In this document: positions 34,200 to 43,706 of the stretch, in pieces
How the letters are laid out: every line of letters begins with the position of its first letter
How positions within the stretch are numbered: the stretch's first letter is position 1
Origin: ZC4RG29 sp036563875
GTDB taxonomy: Bacteria; Bacteroidota; Bacteroidia; Cytophagales; Cyclobacteriaceae
Assembly: GCA_036563875.1 (NCBI GenBank)
Contig: DATCLO010000019.1
Coordinates: 17,849 to 81,848 of the forward strand
Length of the DNA stretch: 64,000 nucleotides
Direction: 5' to 3'
The notes under the pieces: model-generated
Database searches by the model: none
Told to the model about the DNA's origin: nothing
The model's input: the letters and a program-made list of their open reading frames with translations, nothing else
Translations under genes and position numbers: made by a program

Positions 34200-34681
34200 A
34201 AATCCGTGTGGGCATGGGGTTTGACGTCCACCGACTTGAAGCGGGACGAAAGTTTGTGCTCGGTGGGATACAACTAGAAGGTTCAGAAAAAGGCGCTGTA
34301 GGTCATTCCGATGCTGACGTCCTCATCCACGCCATCTGCGATGCATTGCTCGGCGCTGCCAACCTTCGCGACATCGGCTTTCACTTTGCGAACAGCGACA
34401 GCCGCTGGAAGGACATGGACAGCAAATTCTTTCTGCGTGAAGTAGTGAAGATGCTTTCCGAGCGCGGTTGGAAGGTGGGCAATGTCGATTGTACGGTATG
34501 CCTGGAACGACCCAAGATCAATCCTCACGTTGACACTATGCGCTCAACATTGGCACCGCTTATGGGCGTTGAGCCGGATGCAGTCTCAATCAAGGCGACC
34601 ACCAACGAGAAGCTGGGATACATCGGCCGCGAAGAGGGCGTTAGCGCCACGGCAGTCGCGCTGATCTTCCAGAAGTCCTGA
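34196..34681 (+). CDS. ispF: 2-C-methyl-D-erythritol 2,4-cyclodiphosphate synthase
   Basis: This 161-residue enzyme of the MEP isoprenoid pathway starts MKIRVGMGFDVHRLEAGR with the zinc ligands Asp and His in GFDVH, then GHSDADVLIHAICDALLGA (third His ligand), and ATTNEKLGYIGREEG near the C-terminus. It overlaps both neighbours (ATGA with the peptidase, a shared A of TGATG with mnmD), so the three are translationally coupled. Its presence shows that the organism makes isoprenoids by the MEP route. Confidence 0.97.
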   Translation: MKIRVGMGFDVHRLEAGRKFVLGGIQLEGSEKGAVGHSDADVLIHAICDALLGAANLRDIGFHFANSDSRWKDMDSKFFLREVVKMLSERGWKVGNVDCTVCLERPKINPHVDTMRSTLAPLMGVEPDAVSIKATTNEKLGYIGREEGVSATAVALIFQKS

Positions 34682-35343
34682 TGGATCCCGAAATCATAGT
34701 CACCGGCGACGGATCGCATTCACTTTATCATGCGACCATCAATGAAACCTATCACTCACGCCACGGCGCGCTGGCGGAGTCACAGCATGTGTTCATCCAA
34801 CACGGTCTCGCGTACGCCTCACCTTCAAACGAGCCCGTGCGCGTGTTAGAAGTTGGCTTCGGTACAGGATTGAACGCCTTGCTCACCTGGCAGCATGCAC
34901 GCGCGATGAATCAACCTGTCCACTATACGGGAATCGAACGCTTTCCTCTTTCGGAGCAAATATGGCGAAAGCTCAATTATGGAACATCCCTGAATGCTGA
35001 GCGAGAGTTCACAACGCTGCATACGGTCTCCTGGAATGAACCGCACGCACTGGATCAGCACTTCCGCTTCCTCAAGCGTGACCTTGGCATTGAAGACTTC
35101 GTTTCGGGAGATTCACTATATGACGTTGTGTATTACGATGCCTTCGCTCCGGAAAAGCAGCCCGAAATGTGGACGAGTCAAACACTAAGTGTTGTAGTGA
35201 ATGCGCTGCGACCGGGTGGAATATTGGTGACCTACTGCGCCAAGGGTCGGTTCCGGCGCGACCTGCGAGGCCTCGGAATGGACGTCCAGTCGCTGGCCGG
35301 TCCTCCGGGTAAGAGGGAGATGACACGTGCCCAAAAAACGTGA
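34681..35343 (+). CDS. mnmD: tRNA 5-methylaminomethyl-2-thiouridine methyltransferase, MnmD-only form
   Basis: This 220-residue SAM-dependent methyltransferase has the Gly-rich SAM loop VLEVGFGTGLNALLTW near residue 56 and YDVVYYDAFAPEKQPEMW near 145. It corresponds to the N-terminal MnmC(m) half of E. coli MnmC, which methylates nm5s2U at the tRNA wobble base. The FAD-dependent oxidase half is absent; stand-alone forms like this are known in other bacteria. Its ATG shares the A of the ispF stop. Confidence 0.9.
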   Translation: MDPEIIVTGDGSHSLYHATINETYHSRHGALAESQHVFIQHGLAYASPSNEPVRVLEVGFGTGLNALLTWQHARAMNQPVHYTGIERFPLSEQIWRKLNYGTSLNAEREFTTLHTVSWNEPHALDQHFRFLKRDLGIEDFVSGDSLYDVVYYDAFAPEKQPEMWTSQTLSVVVNALRPGGILVTYCAKGRFRRDLRGLGMDVQSLAGPPGKREMTRAQKT

Positions 35344-35638
35344 TCAAAGTAGCCCAAAAAGGGCGATGTCAAAATCATAAAATCGTTCCGGCTGCAATCG
35401 TTGGCGTTTGGAGAATTTCAAAATGCCTTTGACGATTTGTAAAAAAACTCAAAAAATTCTCCTTTAACCGAAGCCATAGCAAAATTTTGTGCCGTTATTT
35501 TGATAATTTACCAAACTGAATTGATAAAATCGGGGTTTCTTCCCTAGGCGAAAACGGGATTCCACCCACATTCTTTCCAAGAGGGGAAGCCTTCAGATGG
35601 GCCGCCGGAGTTGGCGGATGTATGTGTTAATATAAATA
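35344..35638. other. 295-base intergenic region before gltB
   Basis: There is no open gene here. A short GCCC-GGGC hairpin lies just after mnmD (about 35352-35364). A CCGCC/GGCGG hairpin (35602-35617) lies 22 bases before the gltB ATG. AT-rich stretches with TTATTTTG-like sequence near 35500 could be a promoter, but no exact TAnnTTTG box was found. I see no recognisable riboswitch. Confidence 0.6.
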
Positions 35639-38600
35639 ATGAACAACCCTAGATCAATGAATCAGGACACCAGAAAGGGCCTTTACACTTCAGAAATGGA
35701 GCACGACGCCTGCGGGATCGGGTGTATCGCAAGCATTAATGGTGCGCGTTCGAATGAAGTTCTAACCGATGCGCTTACGATGCTGGAGAACATGGAGCAT
35801 CGTGGCGGTCGTGGTTGCAACCCGAAAACGGGTGATGGCGCTGGTGTGCTCCTGCAAATTCCGCACGAGTTCTATGCGGAAGAGTGTGCGGGTCTTGGTT
35901 TTCAACTGCCAGCTGCCGGCAAGTATGGCGTTGGCATGGTGTTCTTCCCGCGTGATAAAAAAGTGCTCGAAGAGTGCCGTAAAATATTGGTGCGCCACAT
36001 CGATGAGCTTGGCTTGTCGCTGATCGGATTTCGCGTCGTGCCCGCTGATCACAGCGTGCCGGGTCCGGGTGCATCGGAAGTTGAGCCTACCATCGAGCAG
36101 GTGTTCGTCAAACCGAAGGATGAAAGCATGCCTGCCGATGCGTTTGAACGAAAACTCTTTGTTCTTCGCAACCATACGTCGCACGTCATTGCAAATGAGG
36201 TGCGCGGGAACAACTGTGAATTCTATATCGCAAGCTTCTCCTGCAAGACGGTGGTCTACAAAGGTCAACTGCGTACAGAGCAGCTGAGAAAGTATTTCTA
36301 TGACCTTCAGGATAAGCGTGTTAAGACCGCGCTGGCGTTAATTCACTCGCGGTTCTCTACGAATACATTCCCGAACTGGAAACTTGCACAGCCCTTCCGT
36401 TATATTGCCCATAATGGTGAGATCAACACCATCCGTGGAAACGTAAATAAAATGAAATCCAAGGAAGCGCTGTTCCGCTCTTCCTTGTTTACTCCGGAAG
36501 AGATCCAGAAGCTTTTGCCGATTACCAATCCGCAGAACTCTGACTCCGCAAACCTCGACGCGCTGGTAGAAATGCTGGTGCTTGCCGGCCGGTCGATTCC
36601 GCACGTACTGATGATGCTCGTGCCGGAAGCGTGGCAGGACAACAAACTCATGGATCCGCACCGCAAGGCATTCTATAAATACCACGCGTCCATGATGGAA
36701 CCATGGGATGGTCCCGCTGCTCTCGTCTTTACTGACGGTGAACGGATTGGTGCAACACTCGACCGTAACGGACTGCGTCCGATGCGCTACTGCGTCACGA
36801 AGAGCGGGCGTATCGTTATGGCATCGGAAGCGGGCGCCCTGCAGATTGATCCGCGTGACGTCCTTGAAAAGGGTCGCATCACGCCAGGTAAGATGATCCT
36901 GGCCGACCTGAGTGAAGGAAAGATTTTGTACGACGATGAGGTTAAGCGCTCTGTATACGAGCACAAACACTACTATAACTGGATCATTCAAAATCGCCTG
37001 AAGCTGCGGCTGGAGCCGGAACCAGAATCATTTGAAGAAAAATATGATCCGGCAACACTCCTAAAGCGACAGAATGCCTACGGGTTTACCAACGAAGACC
37101 TCAGGGCGATCCTGTTGCCAATGGCCCAAAAGGGCTATGAGCCTGTTGGATCAATGGGAGACGACACGCCTCTCGCAGTGTTGTCGCAGGAGAGCCGTCA
37201 CATCTCCAACTACTTTAAGCAACACTTTGCTCAGGTAAGTAACCCGCCAATCGATCCCATCCGGGAGCGTCTTGTAATGTCCTTGTTCACGCGCGTTGGA
37301 CAAAGCCTTAACGTGTTGGAGGAAACACCTCAGCACACGCGCCAAATCCACATCTCACAACCGGTGCTATCGAACAAGGATCTTGAGAAACTCAAGAACA
37401 TGCAGAAGGAAGGCTTCGAGTATGCTGTGATTAACAGTGTATTCAAGGCTGATGGCAAACCCGGAAGGCTGGAAGAAAGCTTGAAGCGCATTTGCCATGA
37501 AGCAGAGGAAGCCGTACACGAAGGAAAGAAGATATTGATCATTTCGGACCGTCGCATCAGTGAAGAATTCGCGCCCATCCCGTCGCTCATGGCAACCGGT
37601 GCGGTGCATCATTACCTCGTTGAGAAACGGATACGCACGAAGGTAGGGCTTGTTGTCGAAGCCGGCGATGTTTGGGAAGTACACCACTTTGCTACGATCA
37701 TCGGTTATGGCGCCAGCGCTATCAACCCGTACCTGGCGCTTGAGACAATACACACGTTGAATGAAGCAGGCGAACTTGGTGAAGGCATCACCGACGAAGC
37801 CGCATTTTCCAACTATAAGAAAGCTATTGGAAACGGATTGCTGAAGGTGATGTCGAAAATGGGCATCAGTACCCTTCAGTCATATCAGTCCGCACAGATA
37901 TTTGAAGCGATCGGGCTGGGAACTGAAGTCATCGATCGTTGTTTCCGCGGAACGATCAGCCGCATCGACGGTTTATCGTTTGATGATCTTGCAGAAGAGG
38001 TTCTCGTACGTCACCGCCTCGCATTTAAGCAGCGGGCGGACCGTCTTCAGGAGGGGGGCATCTATCAATGGAAGAGAAAAGGAGAAAAGCACCTTTTCGA
38101 TCCTGAAACAATTCACCTGCTTCAGTATTCCACGAAGAGAAACGACTTTTCGCTGTACAAGAAATACGCAGAGCGTATCAACGATCAGACGCGCAACGCG
38201 CTAACGCTGCGGGGCTTGTTTGAATTCAAGAAGAGAAACAGCGTCCCGTTGGAAGAAGTCGAGCCCATCGAGGACATTATGAAGCGTTTTGCTACGGGAG
38301 CCATGTCGTTTGGATCCATTTCGTACGAAGCGCACAGCACGCTCGCCATCGCCATGAACCGCATTGGCGCCAAGAGCAACAGCGGCGAAGGCGGAGAAGA
38401 CGAAAGCCGCTATGAACGCAAGCCCAATGGTGATTGGGAACGCTCCGCAATCAAGCAGGTGGCGTCCGGAAGGTTTGGTGTGACGAGCTACTACCTCGCT
38501 AACGCTGATGAGTTGCAGATCAAGATGGCACAGGGCGCGAAGCCGGGAGAAGGCGGACAGCTGCCGGGTCACAAAGTAGATGAGTGGATCGGACGCGTAC

Positions 38601-40189
38601 GTCACTCGACTCCTGGTGTAGGTCTGATCTCGCCGCCACCGCACCACGACATTTACTCGATCGAAGACCTCGCACAACTGATATTTGACCTTAAGAATGC
38701 TAACCCCTCGGCCCGCATCAACGTGAAGCTTGTTTCGCAAGCAGGTGTGGGTACGGTCGCCGCAGGTGTAGCGAAAGCGAAGGCGGATGCAATCCTGATT
38801 TCTGGTGCAGATGGCGGAACCGGAGCTTCTCCGATAAGCTCGATTCGTCACGCTGGATTGCCCTGGGAACTGGGGCTCTCAGAAGCGCATCAGACGCTTG
38901 TAAAGAATAATCTCCGCAGTCGCGTCGTCCTGCAAACGGACGGGCAGATTCGTACCGGCCGTGATATCGCTATCGCTGCTCTACTGGGTGCAGAAGAATG
39001 GGGTGTCGCTACGGCAGCGCTTGTAGTGGAGGGATGTATCATGATGCGGAAGTGTCACCTGAATACTTGCCCTGTCGGTATTGCTACGCAGGATGAATCA
39101 CTCCGCAAGCTCTTCACCGGAGATCCCGATCACGTTGTAAACTTCTTCCGGTTCCTGGCAATGGATCTGCGGGAGATCATGGCCGAGCTCGGATTTAGAA
39201 AAGTTACCGAAATGGTTGGACGCACCGATATACTCCGCGTGCGCCATCCGCTGAATCACTGGAAGCTGAAGAGGCTCGACCTCTCGCCGATACTGTATCG
39301 CGAGCCGCTCAGCAATCATGTTGGCGTTTACAAGCAGATCGAACAAGACTTCGAACTGGAAAAAGTGTTGGATCGCGAACTCATCCGCGGCGCAAAGCCT
39401 GCGCTTGAACGCGGTGAGCGGGTAAGCATGAAATTCCCGATCCGCAATATCAACCGTACGACCGGCGCGATGTTATCGTATGAGATCTCGAAGAAGTACA
39501 AGGGAAAAGGACTTCCCGCGGATACGATACAAGTTGAGTTTACCGGCTCCGCAGGACAAAGCTTCGGCGCATTCGTCGCGCCCGGCGTGACCTTCAGGCT
39601 CGTCGGTGAGGCAAACGACTACTTTGGAAAAGGACTCTCCGGCGGTAAGCTCATCGTGTATCCCGATCCGCGCGCATCCTTTGTACCGGAAGAAAACATC
39701 ATCATCGGTAATGTGGCGTTCTATGGCGCCACGAGCGGTGAAGCCTACATACGCGGACAGGCAGGTGAACGCTTCTGTGTACGCAACTCCGGTGTGCATG
39801 CCGTCGTCGAAGGCGTCGGTGATCACGCATGTGAATACATGACAGGCGGCCGCGTTGTTGTACTCGGCAAGACCGGAAAGAACTTCGCCGCTGGTATGAG
39901 TGGTGGTATCGCGTACGTCTTTGATGGGGAAGGCGAGTTCGAAAAACTTTGCAACAAGGAAATGGTAGACCTCGAAGTTCCGTCTGCAGAAGACCGCGAG
40001 GAAATACGGGCGCTCGTTGCAAAGCACCTTGAGTACACAGGCAGTACACCTGCGAAGGTATTGCTTGACGATTGGGATAATCTTTCGACCCGGTTTGTGA
40101 AGGTGATGCCAAGAGACTACAAGGCAGTACTCGAAAGGCAAAAGGCACAGAAAGCTGCTGCACAAGAGCCTGTAGTCGTTGTCAAATAA
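35639..40189 (+). CDS. gltB: Glutamate synthase large subunit
   Basis: This 1516-residue protein transfers the glutamine amide to 2-oxoglutarate. The N-terminal amidotransferase begins after a short propeptide at Cys25 (EHDACGIGC), the nucleophile exposed by processing. The FMN-binding synthase domain (about 830-1230) includes GEGGEDESRYERK, PGEGGQLPGHKV and GADGGTGASP; the 3Fe-4S cluster ligands are in CIMMRKCHLNTCPVG (about 1132-1146). A C-terminal GXGXG beta-helix domain follows. Length is normal. gltD follows after 18 bases. Confidence 0.97.
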   Translation: MNNPRSMNQDTRKGLYTSEMEHDACGIGCIASINGARSNEVLTDALTMLENMEHRGGRGCNPKTGDGAGVLLQIPHEFYAEECAGLGFQLPAAGKYGVGMVFFPRDKKVLEECRKILVRHIDELGLSLIGFRVVPADHSVPGPGASEVEPTIEQVFVKPKDESMPADAFERKLFVLRNHTSHVIANEVRGNNCEFYIASFSCKTVVYKGQLRTEQLRKYFYDLQDKRVKTALALIHSRFSTNTFPNWKLAQPFRYIAHNGEINTIRGNVNKMKSKEALFRSSLFTPEEIQKLLPITNPQNSDSANLDALVEMLVLAGRSIPHVLMMLVPEAWQDNKLMDPHRKAFYKYHASMMEPWDGPAALVFTDGERIGATLDRNGLRPMRYCVTKSGRIVMASEAGALQIDPRDVLEKGRITPGKMILADLSEGKILYDDEVKRSVYEHKHYYNWIIQNRLKLRLEPEPESFEEKYDPATLLKRQNAYGFTNEDLRAILLPMAQKGYEPVGSMGDDTPLAVLSQESRHISNYFKQHFAQVSNPPIDPIRERLVMSLFTRVGQSLNVLEETPQHTRQIHISQPVLSNKDLEKLKNMQKEGFEYAVINSVFKADGKPGRLEESLKRICHEAEEAVHEGKKILIISDRRISEEFAPIPSLMATGAVHHYLVEKRIRTKVGLVVEAGDVWEVHHFATIIGYGASAINPYLALETIHTLNEAGELGEGITDEAAFSNYKKAIGNGLLKVMSKMGISTLQSYQSAQIFEAIGLGTEVIDRCFRGTISRIDGLSFDDLAEEVLVRHRLAFKQRADRLQEGGIYQWKRKGEKHLFDPETIHLLQYSTKRNDFSLYKKYAERINDQTRNALTLRGLFEFKKRNSVPLEEVEPIEDIMKRFATGAMSFGSISYEAHSTLAIAMNRIGAKSNSGEGGEDESRYERKPNGDWERSAIKQVASGRFGVTSYYLANADELQIKMAQGAKPGEGGQLPGHKVDEWIGRVRHSTPGVGLISPPPHHDIYSIEDLAQLIFDLKNANPSARINVKLVSQAGVGTVAAGVAKAKADAILISGADGGTGASPISSIRHAGLPWELGLSEAHQTLVKNNLRSRVVLQTDGQIRTGRDIAIAALLGAEEWGVATAALVVEGCIMMRKCHLNTCPVGIATQDESLRKLFTGDPDHVVNFFRFLAMDLREIMAELGFRKVTEMVGRTDILRVRHPLNHWKLKRLDLSPILYREPLSNHVGVYKQIEQDFELEKVLDRELIRGAKPALERGERVSMKFPIRNINRTTGAMLSYEISKKYKGKGLPADTIQVEFTGSAGQSFGAFVAPGVTFRLVGEANDYFGKGLSGGKLIVYPDPRASFVPEENIIIGNVAFYGATSGEAYIRGQAGERFCVRNSGVHAVVEGVGDHACEYMTGGRVVVLGKTGKNFAAGMSGGIAYVFDGEGEFEKLCNKEMVDLEVPSAEDREEIRALVAKHLEYTGSTPAKVLLDDWDNLSTRFVKVMPRDYKAVLERQKAQKAAAQEPVVVVK

Positions 40190-40207
40190 GAATAGGGAGA
40201 TTACGAA

Positions 40208-41683
40208 ATGGGACAAATAGACGGATTCATGAAATTCAACCGGGAAATGCCCAAAACCCGGGACCCCAAGGAACGCGTTCGCGATTACAAGGAAATATAC
40301 CTGCCGCAGTCGGAAGACAAGATCAATCAGCAGGCTGCACGCTGCATGGATTGTGGCGTTCCCTTTTGTCATAATGGTTGCCCGCTGGGCAACGTCATAC
40401 CTGACTTCAACGATGCTGTATACCGAGGCAAATGGGAAGAGGCGATACGCATCCTGAGCACAACAAACAACTTTCCCGAATTCACGGGACGCATATGTCC
40501 TGCACCATGTGAGGCGAGTTGCGTATTGAGCATCAACAACAAGCCAGTCACTATTGAGTTCATCGAAAAGACGATAGCTGAAAAGGCATACGAACTGGGA
40601 TATATCAAACCGAATCCACCCAAGACACGCACAGGTAAACGGATTGCTGTCGTGGGATCCGGACCTGCGGGACTTGCAGCTGCCGCGCAACTGAATAAAG
40701 CCGGCCACTGGGTTACGGTATTCGAACGCAGCGACCGCATAGGTGGATTACTGCGATATGGTATTCCCGATTTCAAGCTGGAGAAGCAGGTGATCGATCG
40801 TCGTATCCGCATCATGGAAATGGAAGGCGTGATGTTCCGTACCAACGCGCACGTAGGTGTGAACATTAGCCCGAAACTGCTGCATGATGAGTTCGATGCA
40901 ATCCTCCTGGCAGGGGGTGCTTCCGCTCCGCGCGATCTCCCAATACCGGGACGAAACCTTGACGGTGTTCACTTCGCAATGGAGTTTCTCACCCAGCAAA
41001 ACAAACGAGTAGCTGGCGACAGGATTTTTACGGGCGATATTGTAGCCACCGGCAAGCACGTCGTGGTAATTGGCGGTGGTGATACCGGATCTGACTGCGT
41101 GGGTACTTCCAATCGCCAGGGCGCGCGCAGTGTGACTCAGATTGAGCTTTTGGTACAACCTCCGAAAGAACGCAGAGAAGATAATCCATGGCCTCAGTGG
41201 CCGATGGTGCTCACGACATCTTCTTCGCACGAGGAAGGTGTTGACCGGCGTTGGGCAATTCTTACCAAGGAATTCCTCGGCGACTCACGAGGACGACTTC
41301 AGGGACTCAAGGTCGTCGACATTCAATGGGGTAAAGGCAGCAACGGCAAGATGGGCTTCGATGAAATTCCAGGAACGGAACGTGTAATGCCTTGTGAGCT
41401 CGCACTGCTTGCGATTGGCTTCGTGGGAGCAGAAAAAGGTTTGCTCCTTTCCGAGTTGGGTGTGGAACTGGATGCCCGCGGCAATATCAAGACGGAAAAC
41501 TACATGAGCACCTGCGAAGGCGTGTTTGCCGCTGGCGACATCCGAAGAGGTCAATCTCTTGTCGTTTGGGCCATATCAGAAGGACGCGAGGCTGCTCGCG
41601 CCATAGATACGTGGCTGATGGGCTATTCGCATCTTGAATCCAAAGACGAGTCGTTCACGAGACTTCCGGAAAACGTAAGCTGA
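40208..41683 (+). CDS. gltD: Glutamate synthase small subunit
   Basis: This 491-residue NADPH-oxidising partner of GltB has the N-terminal 4Fe-4S cysteine clusters CMDCGVPFCHNGCPLGN (about 39-54) and CPAPCEASC (about 97-105), the FAD Rossmann motif VVGSGPAGLAAAAQL (about 148) and the NADP motif VVIGGGDTGSDCVG (about 287). It feeds electrons to the FMN site of GltB. It is the last gene of the gltBD operon; 57 bases separate it from aguB. Confidence 0.97.
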   Translation: MGQIDGFMKFNREMPKTRDPKERVRDYKEIYLPQSEDKINQQAARCMDCGVPFCHNGCPLGNVIPDFNDAVYRGKWEEAIRILSTTNNFPEFTGRICPAPCEASCVLSINNKPVTIEFIEKTIAEKAYELGYIKPNPPKTRTGKRIAVVGSGPAGLAAAAQLNKAGHWVTVFERSDRIGGLLRYGIPDFKLEKQVIDRRIRIMEMEGVMFRTNAHVGVNISPKLLHDEFDAILLAGGASAPRDLPIPGRNLDGVHFAMEFLTQQNKRVAGDRIFTGDIVATGKHVVVIGGGDTGSDCVGTSNRQGARSVTQIELLVQPPKERREDNPWPQWPMVLTTSSSHEEGVDRRWAILTKEFLGDSRGRLQGLKVVDIQWGKGSNGKMGFDEIPGTERVMPCELALLAIGFVGAEKGLLLSELGVELDARGNIKTENYMSTCEGVFAAGDIRRGQSLVVWAISEGREAARAIDTWLMGYSHLESKDESFTRLPENVS

Positions 41684-41712
41684 GCGCGTTTCGCATTGTG
41701 ATACAATACCGC

Positions 41713-41720
41713 TAATTTTG
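41713..41720 (+). promoter_or_regulatory. Candidate -7 box (TAATTTTG) for aguB-aguA
   Basis: This matches TAnnTTTG in the gap between gltD and aguB, 20 bases before the TTG start. Confidence 0.5.
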
Positions 41721-41740
41721 CTGCCTTAAACATTCAGAAT

Positions 41741-42622
41741 TTGGCAAGCAGGATAGTTAAGGTAGGAACCGTGCAGATGTCGTGCACGGCCGATGTGGAC
41801 GCAAACCTCAACAAGGCTATTGAGGGTATCCGTGAAGCTGCGGCAAATGGTGCACAGATCGTTTGCCTGCAGGAACTCTTCCGTTCACTGTACTTCTGCG
41901 ATACCGAGAACTACGACAATTTTGCGCTTGCAGAGCCGATTCCCGGCCCGACTACAGAAGCGCTTTCTCCCCTTGCTAAGGAGTTGAATTGTGTGATTGT
42001 TGCGTCGCTCTTTGAAAAGCGCACGCAGGGGATTTATCACAACACTACGGCGGTGATCGACGCAGACGGCACCTACCTGGGTAAGTACAGGAAAATGCAC
42101 ATCCCTGACGATCCTGCCTACTACGAGAAATTCTATTTTACGCCCGGCGACCTCGGGTATAAAGTCTTCAAGACGAAATATGCCGACATCGGTGTTCTGA
42201 TCTGCTGGGATCAATGGTATCCCGAAGGGGCCAGGATAACAGCGCTGATGGGTGCGGAAATCCTCTTTTATCCGACAGCAATAGGTTGGGCGTCCATTCA
42301 GGATGAAGCCACGAACAGCGAGCAATTCAACGCCTGGCAAACCATACAGCGGAGCCACGCTGTGGCGAATGGCGTTCACGTCGTGAGCGTAAACCGCGTT
42401 GGTCTGGAACAAAACGGTGCGATGAAATTCTGGGGAGGCTCCTTTGTATGTAATCCATTTGGTCGAATCCTCTACCAGGCTCCGCATGATCGCGAGGAAG
42501 TGGGCGTTACGGCTATCGACCTGAACGCAACCGACAACTATCGTACGCATTGGCCATTCCTTCGCGACCGCCGGATAGATTCCTATCAGCCTATCACACG
42601 CCGGTATATTGATGAAGGATAG
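41741..42622 (+). CDS. aguB: N-carbamoylputrescine amidase
   Basis: This 293-residue C-N hydrolase converts N-carbamoylputrescine to putrescine, CO2 and ammonia. The Glu-Lys-Cys triad is visible in CLQELFRSLYF (Glu near 45), GKYRKMHIPDD (Lys near 119) and LICWDQWYPE (Cys near 156). The start is a TTG (TTGGCAAGC). It overlaps or abuts aguA, the enzyme that makes its substrate from agmatine, which settles its role among nitrilase-fold amidases. Confidence 0.95.
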   Translation: MASRIVKVGTVQMSCTADVDANLNKAIEGIREAAANGAQIVCLQELFRSLYFCDTENYDNFALAEPIPGPTTEALSPLAKELNCVIVASLFEKRTQGIYHNTTAVIDADGTYLGKYRKMHIPDDPAYYEKFYFTPGDLGYKVFKTKYADIGVLICWDQWYPEGARITALMGAEILFYPTAIGWASIQDEATNSEQFNAWQTIQRSHAVANGVHVVSVNRVGLEQNGAMKFWGGSFVCNPFGRILYQAPHDREEVGVTAIDLNATDNYRTHWPFLRDRRIDSYQPITRRYIDEG

Positions 42623-43706
42623 TCAAATGATCACGGAGGAGAAACCCGGAGCACCAACGTTTGACGTGCAGAATCCACAAGCGTCCGGCTATTACTTTCC
42701 TGCGGAATTCGCTCCTCATGTGGCTACCTGGCTGAGCTGGCCGCATAAGGAGGCATCCTGGCCTGGTAAAATCCAACTCATATTCCCGGTCTATGCAGAA
42801 TTCGTGAAACTGGTAGCGGAAGGAGAGACGGTCTGCATCAATGTGGCGAACGAAGCCATGAAAGAGGAGGCACTTCGCTGGCTGGATAAAGCCGGGGCGG
42901 ACACAACCAATGTGCGCTTCTTCTTTAACCCGACCGACGACGCATGGTGCCGCGACCACGGTCCGGCATTCCTGATCAATCCAAATGGCCACCCGAAGAA
43001 GATTATCGTTGATTGGGGATATAATGCGTGGGGAGACAAGTATCCCCCATATGATCAGGACGATCAGATTCCGACACGTATCGGGGCAGAATTAAACATT
43101 CCTGTTGTGCATCCGGGAATCGTGATGGAAGGCGGGTCTGTAGACTTTAACGGACGGGGTACGGTTCTTACAACAACATCGTGCCTGTTGAATCCCAACC
43201 GAAATCCTCATCTTACTCAGGAACAGATTGAAGACTACCTCCGACGCTTTTATGGCGTAAAGAATATTCTGTGGTTGGGGGATGGTATTGTCGGTGATGA
43301 TACAGACGGACACATTGATGATCTTACGAGGTTCGTAAACCCGGATACCGTCGTCACCGTCGTAGAACACAACGCCTCCGACGAAAACTACAAACCCCTC
43401 AAGGAAAATCTCGAACGCCTCCATACGTTGCGCCTTGAGGACGGCAAGGCATTGAACGTTGTCGAGCTACCGATGCCTGCACCCGTCTACTATGAAGGGA
43501 CGCGACTCCCGGCATCGTACGCGAACTTTTACATTTCGAACAAGTACGTTGTCGTGCCTGTTTTCCGCGATTTCAATGACGACAAGGCGCTTGACGTGCT
43601 GCAGAAGCATTTCCCCGACCGGAAGGTAGTGGGACTCGATTCAACCGACATTATCTGGGGCTTAGGATCCTTCCACTGCCTGAGCCAGCAGGAACCTGCA
43701 GTGTAG
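42612..43706 (+). CDS. aguA: Agmatine deiminase
   Basis: This is a guanidine-modifying enzyme of about 364 residues that converts agmatine to N-carbamoylputrescine. It has TWLSWPHKEASWPGK near residue 41, WCRDHGPAFLINPNG near 117, EGGSVDFNGRGTVLTT near 175, and the catalytic Cys in GLGSFHCLSQQEP near 357. The start is either the ATG at 42612 or that at 42627; the first overlaps aguB by 11 bases. With aguB it gives a complete agmatine-to-putrescine step. The arginine decarboxylase is elsewhere. Confidence 0.95.
   Translation: MKDSQMITEEKPGAPTFDVQNPQASGYYFPAEFAPHVATWLSWPHKEASWPGKIQLIFPVYAEFVKLVAEGETVCINVANEAMKEEALRWLDKAGADTTNVRFFFNPTDDAWCRDHGPAFLINPNGHPKKIIVDWGYNAWGDKYPPYDQDDQIPTRIGAELNIPVVHPGIVMEGGSVDFNGRGTVLTTTSCLLNPNRNPHLTQEQIEDYLRRFYGVKNILWLGDGIVGDDTDGHIDDLTRFVNPDTVVTVVEHNASDENYKPLKENLERLHTLRLEDGKALNVVELPMPAPVYYEGTRLPASYANFYISNKYVVVPVFRDFNDDKALDVLQKHFPDRKVVGLDSTDIIWGLGSFHCLSQQEPAV

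Noticed and set aside
39473..40708. 411-codon minus-strand open frame across gltB and gltD
   Set aside because: It spans two convincing plus-strand genes and their gap; no recognisable protein signature.
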